A DNA stretch of 64,000 nt. Origin: Lentinula raphanica (taxonomy: Eukaryota > Basidiomycota > Agaricomycetes > Agaricales > Omphalotaceae). The position numbers were made by a program, and so were the translations under genes. Positions within the stretch are counted from its first letter, which is position 1, and each line of letters begins with the position of its first letter. This document shows, piece after piece, positions 24,304-33,889 of the stretch. The notes beneath the pieces were generated by a model. The model had not been told where the DNA came from. It searched no databases and worked only from the letters and a program-made list of their open reading frames with translations. The stretch is from positions 558,001-622,000 of the forward strand of contig JANVFP010000022.1 of the NCBI GenBank assembly GCA_027919835.1. Direction: 5' to 3'.

Positions 24304-25419
24304 AACTTCCCAGCGCAGCAAGCGATGCACAAGCACGGAATAGAAGGAAGATGGTGGTGAGAGGTAAAAATACGAGATTGACCATGTCGACTGTACGTAC
24401 AACTGGTGTCAGCTGTTTCCGGTAACACCGTCGAGGCACAAGTAATTTAGTACAAATCATATCCAAATCGAGAGTCACTTTTTGCTGCAATTTTTTGATT
24501 CCGACGTGACTTGGACGTGACAAAAACCATAATGATGAGAGGAACATTTCGCGCAACCCGACACTGTACAATGCACGTACTCCAGTCTGTGATTAGTACT
24601 GATTGCTGATCATGGCTTCTGACTGTCCCATTTCATAGAGATAGAAGTGGCGGGGCTCAACCTAGCTAGCCCTAGGTTTTCCAGCTCACCTCAAGCCAAT
24701 TTAGATTGAACTCGTTGAATCGCATCTTAGATCGACGCAAAACATTATTTACGCCTTACCGCCACTACCTTGACAACTCTCATTTGCCTGAAGAAGATAT
24801 GCTTAGGTCGTCAAGCCTCCCTTTCTGAGCAGGCTGAATGTTCTGCCCCAATGTCGACGCGTGAGATCATCAACGAGTTTAGGAAGAAATCGAAGGATAC
24901 GGTATTGTTCAGATCGTAGTATGTCGTTCAGGCAAGGTATCTCGAGTTGGAGTGAGGTTACCTCTACCAAAAACTTATATTTGTGTTCCCGACTCTGGGT
25001 CAGAGTTTCGGAATCAGGATGTACATTCGATGAATCATACGATATATTCAAAGTGGGTGTACCCTATACTTACAACCACCTGTCTTCCCGTTCAGGTTAA
25101 TTTGACCAAGTTGAGCACATCTTTTCGAGGCAATGATTGTCTGTCTTCTCATTCACGAACAATACAATATGACCTGCTATACTATAAGTGCATACAAAAT
25201 TTCCGATATCATAGAGATTGACACAAGGCTACAGGTCGACAACAACAGCGTACTGTGTGACTGAGTCTGGAGTACTTAGTACTATACGGTAGTACTAGTA
25301 AACCATGTGTCACTTGTGTCATGACGGTTTTCGCCGTGCGGAATGTCGAAATGTATGTACAACCGAAAGATCTCTGCCTCCGAGTCTAAAGCATCAAGTA
25401 AAGTTCCAGCCAAAAAAAA
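24304..25419. other. intergenic, upstream of Zn2Cys6 gene and tRNA-Leu
   Basis: Promoter side of the Zn2Cys6 gene. No gene found. Near 25269-25303 a cluster of AGTACT/TAGTAC palindromic hexamers occurs. An 82-codon frame on the minus strand (24803-25051) is not convincing. Confidence 0.4.
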
Positions 25420-25517
25420 TGACAAGAGTGGGATTTGAACCCACGCGGACATTCGCCCATGAGAAAGGAAGCTATGATAGCTTGAGTCACACGCCTTAAC
25501 CGCTCGGCCATCTTGCC
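25420..25517 (-). tRNA. tRNA-Leu(CAA), with intron
   Basis: Type II tRNA with a long variable arm. The acceptor stem GGCAAGA pairs with TCTTGTC, followed by discriminator A. The A box is TGGCCGAGCGG and the B box is GGTTCAAATCC; the T arm GTGGG/CCCAC is perfect. The anticodon loop reads CTCAAG, giving CAA (reads UUG), and is followed by an intron of about 17 nt that can pair with the anticodon (AAGCT with AGCTT), as in yeast tRNA-Leu(CAA). A T-run follows the 3' end as pol III terminator. Identical to the copy at 25661-25758. Confidence 0.88.
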
Positions 25518-25660
25518 TATGTACAAAATGTCTCTTACTCTTACACAAACAGCCCCTCACAGCCCTCACAGCTCTCATCAGAAACCAACTTCCTTGATTG
25601 AAAATTTGAAATTCACCTTAGCAAGCAACAAGAACCACTCGAAACCATTTATTCATACCA

Positions 25661-25758
25661 GGCAAGATGGCCGAGCGGTTAAGGCGTGTGACTCAAGCTA
25701 TCATAGCTTCCTTTCTCATGGGCGAATGTCCGCGTGGGTTCAAATCCCACTCTTGTCA
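25661..25758 (+). tRNA. tRNA-Leu(CAA), with intron (second copy)
   Basis: All 98 bases equal the reverse complement of 25420-25517, including the intron and variable arm. The copies point away from each other, 143 bp apart. The 3' flank also shares ATTTTT and GGCTGGA with the other copy, so the duplication extends slightly past the gene and is recent or kept identical by gene conversion. Confidence 0.88.
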
Positions 25759-25812
25759 TTTTTGCTGGGCTGGAGATACATATCCGACGATACTCGAGAA
25801 TGACAAGCAGAT

Positions 25813-28144
25813 TCATAATTCTTTACATAACATTCTCCCCCTCCTTGTTTGTGCTTTACACAATGCAAGCTCCGTTGGAACGGCGAGAAGGGAGGCAAAC
25901 AAAATACCGGAAGAATCAGCAAAACCGATAGACCCGATCTTGAATTCCTTTTCCTGTTTGGCACGTTCCATGTCGTGAAGGCTGTTAGGATCGGGTCTCT
26001 CTTGATTGATGCGGTAGAAAGCATTGACACTGAAAGGAATGGAATCTCAGAAAATCGAACGGAGGGAGGAAAAGAGACAAGAAGAGAAGCACAGAAACGG
26101 TCTCCGAATAGTCGGAGGATGGCAGTTGCCCTAAGAATGAAGCGGAATAGACTAAGTAGAATGAACCAGAATTTTTGTAGTGGCTTCTGGAAAGTACTCA
26201 AAGTCGAACCGAGGACTCACTATGCTAAACCACCGCAGATTCCTTCTAAGCTGATTAAAAGAAAGACTGTTGTAATGCTCAAGCCTTCCGAGTCCTCTGC
26301 ATAGAATCCGATCGATGATTCAAACGCCAGCAAAAGTAGGATGAAACCCTGTAGAACGGACGGTAGCGGGAGGAGTTTAAGCGGCAGAGGGGGGAGCCCA
26401 ATAGAGATGGAGGACCGGGAAAGAAAGACAGTGGTTTGATAAACGAGCTAATGCAACAACGTTACACGAGGAAAGAAAAACCGAAGGGGATAGATAGATT
26501 GCGAAGGACATATGCAGGACGCAAAGAATTGAGAATCGAGCAGGTACATGGACATCAGCATTACGGCGACGTTGATTATTGACAGAGATTAAACCTTACC
26601 TGCCACAAAGGATAGTAATCACGTATTGAATGAATGATTTTACTCAGAAGCCAGTATTTGTCGGCTGACGGAACAGGATAAACCAAGGTTGGTGCTACAC
26701 CCTGAAAGCAGAAGACGATTTAGCTCGTCTTGATGCCGAGTAAGAAATAAACGAAGGGCGTATTGTATGAACTCACTTGGTTGATGGTATATTCGAACTA
26801 AGGAATACGACGGAGGATCAAAAAACACACAGCATGCAAGTGAATCACTCACCAGATAAACCAGGACTGAATATTGATTAGAAATCAGGGATAGGGCACA
26901 ACAAACTCTTGGAACGCTATGTACTCACACAGTGGTAGCATATATGTCGTTATCAATGGACGCACTAGCCTAACTTTGTCGTTGAAAGTCAGCGATACAT
27001 TTTTTCTCGGTCCTGCACGCAAAATGCCCTCCTCTTCCCCCTCTTCCTCTTCATCGGTTGCCGCAAGCGGTGTGTAGGGCATGGCATGTCCTGGCCCATT
27101 TGCACTTTCGTACCCTGAGGGAGGCGAAGAGCTGTACAAAAAGGCTGAATTGTTCGGGAGTAGGAAGAAGTATGTTGCTGGTATGATAAACGGCAATATC
27201 TGATTAATCGAAGTCAGTCTCGAATAAACGATGGGTTCCACAAATGAGAACTGACAGATGACAATCCCACTCCGACGCGAACACCAAGTCCTCGAACTTC
27301 CCACCACAAGAAAGCTCCAACCAAGCCTGCAGCACCAGTCCCAGAGGCGAAGTACCTGTAGAAAGATGTCAAATCATATCACAACGACGATGGGATGCCA
27401 CAGACCCTAGACCGTGTCCTGCCACACTTGGAGGCGCATAGGTCGTGGAAAGTTGGAGGAAGGTGAGTTCTCCGAGACCTAACGAACACAGTTGAGCAAG
27501 AGAGGACGTTTCATTCCTGAATTGAAGCTTGCCTGATGAAAAGGATGCTAAGCTTATTCCTAGCAATCTCGAAAAGAGACCATCAAAGAAAGCAACAACC
27601 TGAGACAACCTGAGATTTAGCGGGGAAGAGTAAGTTTCGCTTGCGCACCAGCATCCCTAATGAACTGAGGACACAACATCCAAAGATCCGTTTCACATAT
27701 CTGATCCGCCCTTTCAAGACATACGGCCAACCTACTTTTGCAACGAGAGCTGGCGCAATATTACAGAATGCGATGATGCCTTTCGGTGTTGAAGATGGGA
27801 CCAAGTCCAGAGCGGCTGAAAGTATGATGACATACAAGACTGTAGAATTCGAAGAAGTTTCGATATCAGTTTCGCTAAACTTGTATTTTCTCCACAACTG
27901 TATACGCACCATTGTTAATCAGACCAAAGAGGAAGAAAGAGAAGCCCAGCCTCCTCATTGACTTGCGGTCATCTGGTGACGAATGAGTATAAGGAGGGTT
28001 TAAGTTCAAATGCTTCGAAGAACCTTCAGGTCTGGGATCCAAGTCGTCCATTAAGTTGCTTTCCTCAGCAATTACATGTGAGGATAGTGTAGGGTACATT
28101 TCGAGGAGCTCAGTCGATTCTAAGGTGTGGTTTGCTGATGGCAT
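25813..28144 (-). CDS. BTN1: CLN3/battenin-family lysosomal-vacuolar membrane protein
   Basis: Multi-pass membrane protein of the vacuole/lysosome, an orthologue of yeast Btn1 (Yhc3) and human CLN3, linked to vacuolar pH and amino-acid homeostasis. The exon chain reads RRLGFSFFLFGLINN joined to VLYVIILSAALDLVPSSTPK, then GIIAFCNIAPALVAKVGWPY. Next are ELTFLQLSTTYAPPSVAGHG and ATYFFLLPNNSAFLY. An acidic loop DEEEEGEEEG is followed by FEYTINQGVAPTLVYPVPSA, DYYPLWQ and GFILLLLAFESSIGFY. The last exon reads NAFYRINQERPDPNS and ends KAQTRRGRMLCKEL. About ten hydrophobic segments are expected. The intron before the last exon (about 26024-26221) is nearly 200 nt, longer than its neighbours. The start is taken at MPSANHTLESTELLEMYPTL; an in-frame ATG at 28339 is possible. 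Divergent from SDH4. Confidence 0.92.
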
Positions 28145-28371
28145 GCAACAAGCATGTCTTGAGCCGTATATGTAAAGTAGCAGTGCAAGGAGCGCAGTCC
28201 GAGTAAGGCCTAACCGGAACCGCCGGAAGACCTCCGAAAGGTGTGCCGGACCAGGCCGGACCCCGGTACGGCAAGATGAAGCGGGAGTAACCGGAGTAGC
28301 CGTAAAGAGACGCTTGTGATTGGTGCGCGCTCTACGCATTCCAACTTCTGTCCATCATCATCAGTATCACG
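28145..28371. promoter_or_regulatory. bidirectional promoter, CLN3/SDH4
   Basis: 227 bp separate the start codons of two divergent genes. GC-rich inverted-like blocks (CCGGAACCGCCGGAAG, ACCAGGCCGGACCCCGG) lie at 28213-28266. No TATA box is obvious. Confidence 0.5.
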
Positions 28372-29079
28372 ATGAGCTCGTCTCTTATCCTTCGCTCTGC
28401 ACTGCCAAAAGCACTCATCAAACGCTCTCTCTTCCGCTCATCTATCCAAGGTATATCTCGTGCGACATGCGTTATTGGGCGCTAGTTAATGCAAATCCTC
28501 AGTTAGACAAGCATCCAGCGACCCATTCGCCTATGTCCCTGGTGGTCGTGCGTAACTGACCTGCATTCTGGAGTCGATTGCTTATATAGTCTTTCCCTTT
28601 CAGCAATCTACAAAGGCACCGTGAATGACCCGACGACTTTCCCTCCTCCTTCCAAGACACACGGTTCTTATCACTGGGCGTTCGAACGTCTTCTCTCAGC
28701 TGCCCTCGTTCCTATGACCGTCACTGCATTCGCCACCAGTGGTACAAACTATCCTCTCCTTGATGGGATACTTGGGTTGAGTCTCATTATCCACAGTCAT
28801 ATCGGCGTAAGTCATTCATGAACGCAATGGAAAACTAAAGCTCAAGATTTTGCAGTTTGATTCTTCTCTCGTCGACTACCTACACCAACGCAAGTTCCCA
28901 GTGTTCGGCCCTATCGCAAAGTGGACGCTACGAGCAGCGACTGTTGGGACTATGGTTGGGGTATATCAATTTAACACGAACGATATAGGTGCGTTTCATA
29001 CGCCATCTTGGTTTTCATACTGAGATTAGATCTTGTTATAGGTCTTACCGAACTCATAACCAAAGTGTGGACCGCATGA
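28372..29079 (+). CDS. SDH4: succinate dehydrogenase membrane anchor subunit (CybS)
   Basis: Small membrane subunit of respiratory complex II in the mitochondrial inner membrane; it helps bind ubiquinone and heme b. The N-terminus MSSSLILRSALPKALIKRSL is basic, Ser-rich and lacks acidic residues, a mitochondrial targeting peptide. After an intron of about 150 nt the mature part reads KTHGSYHWAFERLLSAALVP, with the conserved SYHW-ER-LS block of SDHD. Next is LGLSLIIHSHIG joined to FDSSLVDYLHQRKFPV. The HSH-G and DY residues are the heme- and quinone-site positions of the family. The third helix lies in WTLRAATVGTMVGVYQFNTN and the protein ends LTELITKVWTA. About 150 residues, the usual size. 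Confidence 0.93.
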
Positions 29080-29490
29080 GCTGATGGAAATCGGGACATG
29101 CAAGCTTTGGTGGCATTGAGGTCGTACACTTTCAAAGTTCAACTTGGAAAACCAAACCAACCATTAGTATCCGTGTTGTTCATATCCAGCTTGCTATCAA
29201 CTTGTACATCTACATCTACCTGTGATTCATTGCACACAAACTTTGGCCCCTCTTCTAAGTGTTTTCGTACTCTCAGGCTGGAGACGTCGCTATTGGTCGA
29301 AATCTTCTCAGATGCTTCCACTGCTCGTGTATGCATATTCAACCGGAATCTGTGTTCCTCCTATCCCTTGTTGGTGGCAGACAAGTTACCTTCACATCCA
29401 AGTTGTATTCACATCAAATCCTAAGCGCAACAGCACATACATACAGAAGTCTGAGCCGGGTTCAAGAGGTAGCAGAAACAGGTTTAGTCT
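29080..29490. other. intergenic between convergent genes
   Basis: 3' sequence of SDH4 (plus) and the NIFK-like gene (minus). No gene or repeat recognised. Confidence 0.5.
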
Positions 29491-30515
29491 TTAAAGAGAC
29501 AAGGTCAGATACTGGTAAAACAAACAATTTGGACTATCACGCACATATGCCACAGCATCGAAATTATACGAGATACCCATTTCCTGTAACTTGCGCTTCT
29601 TATCGTCCTGGCGTTTGAGTAGTCTGTCAGTCGCCTTTTCCCGTTGTTTTAGGGTTCGGGGCTGGAAGATAATATAATACTGAGTTGAATCCGTGAAAGA
29701 AAGGCAAAACAGAGATACCTTGTTATGTGTTATTCGCGCTACCCTTTGTCTGGGGACAGCTCTCCACTTCCTGTTTGCTCCTACCCACAGCTCAGGATGC
29801 ACTTCTTCCTTTGGTATAACCTTGCACTGTAGGATATGACCCATTAGCAGGTAGTTATTCATAGTGTCCGCAACGATTTGTGCAACTGAGGAAGAGTCAA
29901 ATTCCAGGAAAGCGTAATGTTTTGATTTTCCGGTCTGAGGAGTGAACGATCAGAGAGGCGCGGCATGAATTGAACTAGAGGAGCATTAACCTTCTTGTTG
30001 CGAGACACTCTCAGACGAGTGATATTTCCAAATTGCGAAAAATAGCCCTTCAGTTGATCCTCATAGAATCCATGAGGAATGCGACCTAGATATAGCACTC
30101 CTCGGTCTGTGTTCTATCTCAAAGTTATAATCATATCGATTCAGGATGAGTAAGAAGCAGTAATAGTCACTTTTTGTTTCTTGGCTTTTTCCAGCCTCTT
30201 TTGTACGGTTGCATCGTCCTTTGCTACCGTAGGTAGTTTTGCAATATCAACCGGGGGTCCGTCTACTTCTTCGTCAGAGGAATCGTCATCATCAGTTGAA
30301 AACCCGTGCAGCATCTCCTCCTCGTCCTCTTCTTCCTCTTCTTCCACATCTTGCATGTTTTCCTCTGCATCCTGTTCCGAATGAGGTGAAGGTGGAGCAA
30401 TGACCTTGGATCTTTTAGACGATTTGATTGAGGAGGATGCTGAGGACACGTCCGTCAGTTTGCGCTTCGTGGTTTTTCCGTGTTTCACTGATTTCGAGGA
30501 TTTTTCTGGAGCCAT
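29491..30515 (-). CDS. NOP15: NIFK/Nop15-type nucleolar RRM protein
   Basis: Nucleolar pre-60S ribosome-biogenesis factor with one RNA-recognition motif; yeast Nop15 acts in ITS2 processing. The start ATG opens [21 protein letters not shown] basic, Ser-rich segment and a strongly acidic block ([10 protein letters not shown], residues about 60-70) follow. The RRM begins [20 protein letters not shown] and continues [17 protein letters not shown] (RNP2 and loop), then [20 protein letters not shown] (RNP1) and [17 protein letters not shown]. The C-terminus has KLWVGAN-type [10 protein letters not shown] and a basic helix [20 protein letters not shown], ending shortly after FDAVAYVR. Three to four introns. 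The acidic block is low complexity but in frame. Divergent, with only 110 bp to the Tda3-like gene. Confidence 0.92.
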
Positions 30516-30625
30516 TCTGGCGGTGGATTGTGAGAATTTGAGAAAGAGGAAAAAGCTGGAAAAAGTTGACACTGCCACTGAGCGCTAAACACAAACAGTA
30601 TCTCGAATGATATCATCATGAGAAA
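30516..30625. promoter_or_regulatory. bidirectional promoter, NIFK/Tda3-like
   Basis: Only 110 bp lie between the two start codons, so one nucleosome-free region must drive both genes. No TATA box is obvious. If the Tda3-like protein starts at its second Met the gap grows to about 185 bp. Confidence 0.5.
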
Positions 30626-32004
30626 TTGGCTTTACGAATCAACATCCTGCTTTCAACACTTGCAACTTCATTATACAGGCTTTCGACCCTTTCCTACAGC
30701 ATGAGCACCAGTGCGAATTCTCGTAAAGAGATACTCATAATTGGGGGTGGAATTATCGGATGCTCAACGGCTTATCAGCTGACTAGACATCCTTCGTTTT
30801 CTTCTGCTTCAACAACTATCAAAGTAATCGAAGCCTCAAAACACGGTTTAGCTCAGGGTGCATCCGGAAAGGCAGGTGGCTTAGTAGCTAAATGGGCATA
30901 TCCGAAGGAACTGGTGGCTATCTCTTTCGCAGAGCATCAAAAGCTGGCCAAGGAGCATAACGGGCAAGATCGCTGGGGATGGAGATATGTCCATTGTGGA
31001 AGTTGGGAAGGTAAAGGTGCTGTGCTCTCTGAAGATGTGGATCTCGATGATGGAACTGGAGCCGGACGTAGACGGAAGAGTCTGGAGAAGAAACTGGGAC
31101 TTGAGGATGAAGGTCGCAAGGGCAATTCCGTCAGTCGAAAACGGAAAGGGCTTCCGGAAGATCTCCTATGGGTGGACGAAGATCTTACTCACGGCTACTC
31201 TCCAATGGCCGGAGATGGAGACACCGCACAAGTTCATCCTTACCTCTTTACGAATTCCATGATGGATCTGGCTATAGAAAAAGGTGCCGAGCTCGTCATG
31301 GGTCGAGCGACGAGCTTAAACATCAGCGATGGCAAGATCACTGGTGTGGATATCGTTCGTACGGATTTAGGAAGAAAAGAAACTCTATCTGCCACACATG
31401 TAATTCTAGCGGCAGGTGCTTGGTCCCCAACACTCCTATCATCTCTCCCGATCTCTTCAACGAGAGCACATAGCATAACTATTCATCCTCAACCTTCCGT
31501 CGACATCGCACCATATGTTCTATTCACTGAGATAGCCTTGCCCGAACGACGCGGCCTGACAGTCTCTCCGGAAATCTATGCTAGACCAGGCAACGAAGTT
31601 TACGCATGCGGACCGGGCGATGATTCCTTACTTCCGAAGATCGTTGACGACGTGGTCATAGACGAAGTTGCTTGTGAAAGCATATGGAAACATGTTTCTA
31701 GTATTTCACCGGAACTTCGAGCTGGTATCGTTGATAAACGTCAAGCCTGTTTTTTACCCATCGTCGAGACTGGAGGAGGACCGATCGTAGGAGCTGCTCC
31801 TCATATTGCCGAAGGTCTGATTATTGCAACTGGACATACATGCTGGGTAAGCTCACTCACTACGGATTGTCGTGTAGTAAACTTACAACTTTTTAGGGTA
31901 TATGTAATGCTCCTGGGACAGCCAAAGCCCTAAGTGAACTCGTTATGGATGGCCGCATCAGCTGCGCCAATTTACGAAAACTGGATCCTTCGAACTACTT
32001 CTGA
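30626..32004 (+). CDS. TDA3: FAD-dependent oxidoreductase (DAO family), Tda3-like
   Basis: Member of the D-amino-acid-oxidase-like flavoprotein family. The dinucleotide-binding motif is ILIIGGGIIGCSTAYQLTRH near residues 36-55, followed by IKVIEAS, the acidic end of the second strand, and GLAQGASGKAGGLVAKWAYP, which matches yeast Tda3 and relatives. A conserved core VHPYLFTNSMMDLAIEKGAE follows. Then come ATHVILAAGAWSPTLL and GLTVSPEIYARPGNEVYACG. The C-terminus is LIIATGHTCWG joined across one intron (about 31849-31897) to ICNAPGTAKALSELVMDG. About 440 residues. The first 25 residues are hydrophobic and Ser/Leu-rich; a second Met (MSTSANSRKEILI) may be the true start. Yeast Tda3 is reported in late endosome-to-Golgi traffic; the substrate is unknown. 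Confidence 0.88.
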
Positions 32005-32601
32005 GCTGGGCGGGAAGTATGAAAGGTTCATTAGGTTCATCGCACAACGACTCGATGCAAGCAGTGGTCGCTGATAAGGAGGCCATTGAAGGCTATTGAA
32101 GGCTATTCAGCACTCGTCCCCCTATATTTGGTTCCTAGATATGATTGTATACATCCTCAACGTTTTTATTGGTTATGTATCTTGTTCTCGAAGTTTGAAT
32201 CAACGGAATCAGTTCAACTGAGAAAGCATCTCAGCTCCGTGAATTCTTCGGCACTCGGAACTCGACTAAATCTGTTCCGAGTCGGACAGCGGAACGCTTG
32301 CAACTTCAGGCGTACGTAAACAGCTTTTTTTTTCTGTTCCATCCATCCATTTCTTTTTTACCCTCCAACACAACCTTAGTGACGTATCAGTTGGCTGGCA
32401 TAGGACTTCCTCCGCTGTCCTACGCGTTGTTCACCGTCCAAGCCATTTTTCAACGTACCACTCTCCACGCAGTAATTCGTCGCGCACCCTGCTTTCGCCC
32501 TCACTTATCTTCTATATCCCCCCTCTTTCACGAACTCTATACGCATACGAACCCGTCCTCTAATCAACACGCAATCTCAATATACTCGATTGTTCACGAA
32601 A
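32005..32601. other. intergenic, upstream of a hypothetical gene
   Basis: No supported gene. Pyrimidine-rich runs (about 32322-32360 and 32510-32530) precede the next gene. A 135-codon plus-strand frame here overlaps that gene's first exon in another phase. Confidence 0.4.
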
Positions 32602-33315
32602 ATGCCACGTTCCTCACTACTTGCAAGCATGGAGCCTCTAGAGTGAGTACAAAAATAACTCAGGTCCAATCCATGCTCAATCAAAACCCCCCTCCTCTCT
32701 GTTAATAGCGTTTTATTCCGGCACTTCCATGTGGTGAAGACCTCTCTGACACCTGGGACACCTCTTCCCAGTTATTTCGATATGCCCATCACGAAAGACG
32801 CTCATATGCCGAGCCACGCGCTTGCGTTATACCATTCAACGACCACTCCTTTCATCCAACCTCTCATAGTCCCAATAGATGCGGATAAGTATAATAACGG
32901 CTTCCGAGTCGACATACTTCCCCCCGCGGTACCAGGCTCACTTTCGCCCGTACCCTACTCTCACTCCAACTCGGGAACGCCCACGATTTCTTTGCCTGTA
33001 ATCTCAATTTCTGTTCCACACATCGCATCTATCCCATTGCTCTTGCTTTTCGGCTTGGGTCTCGAAACACAGACGAATCATCTCGCTCTCCATCTTCTCC
33101 CACCTCAAGTGATTTCTGAATTTCCCAACTCGGCTGAAATGGCTCGTCAAATGTCATTACTGACCGAGGATGAGTTTCAGCAACGGGTGAAGTATAATCA
33201 AGGGATGTGGAAGAATGTCCTTGCTTTGGGTATCAAAGACTCGAACATTGTGGAACTCATTCAGACGGCTTGGAATGTCACTGCAGAGGCACGACGTTTA
33301 CGACATTTCCGGTGA
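32602..33315 (+). CDS. hypothetical protein, two exons
   Basis: A short first exon MPRSSLLASMEPLD joins through GTGAGT (about 32642) to a second exon from about 32709. It continues VLFRHFHVVKTSLTPGTPLP and SYFDMPITKDAHMPSHALAL, with 216 or so residues in all. The middle is Pro/Ser-rich and includes a hydrophobic run SIPLLLLFGLGLE. The C-terminal 60 residues look structured and helical: SLLTEDEFQQRVKYNQGMW, then KNVLALGIKDSNIVELIQTA. There is no signal peptide. I do not recognise the family; it may be a basidiomycete-restricted protein. It converges with the SAP-domain gene. Confidence 0.65.
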
Positions 33316-33889
33316 GATGGGTTCAACCCAGCCCAGTGGGACTTTCCCCCTCTGATAATATATCACGACCAGTCACTAAAAATGATTCTCCTTCTCCCTC
33401 GTTTAAACTCTTCCGTTCTTTTCATTATATCCATTCTTTACATTATCACAATCTTTGCCCCTTTTTGAAAGTATTCTATCGTTTTTAATTCCCTCGTTTG
33501 ATAATTGCTATACATACATTAATCCCTAGTGAAATTTGCTTTCATAGTTATCTGAATGCATGTTCTCGTCCTTGCTTTCTTGGTATAATCCCTCACATAC
33601 TACACATACTACACATACATACAGCCCCGTTGGTTGTTTATGTTGCTATCACTTCCTTGATCTGCATTCACATCGATAATACCACCCCATTTCGCTTTCA
33701 GAACGTCGATGTGCACAAGGGCGTATATATAGTACAATAACATTTAGTGAAAATCTATCTGCTTTACATTTGATCATCATGGACTGTAAATGACGTTCGT
33801 GCTCGCGAGACGTAACGCTGGCAAGAAAACTGAACATGAAACATTCGCGAAGAGAAATAGTTCGAACACGGACATCCTGGTAGAAAGCT
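33316..33889. other. intergenic between convergent genes
   Basis: AT-rich sequence with an ACACATACT short tandem repeat near 33598-33622. 3' ends of the hypothetical gene and the SAP-domain gene. Nothing else seen. Confidence 0.5.

Noticed and set aside
25849..26304. 151-codon plus-strand frame beside the tRNA pair
   Set aside because: It lies opposite the last CLN3 exons, whose family motifs (NAFYRINQERP) are clear on the minus strand.
32298..32705. 135-codon plus-strand frame
   Set aside because: It overlaps the first exon and intron of the hypothetical gene at 32602 in a different phase and has no protein-like pattern.
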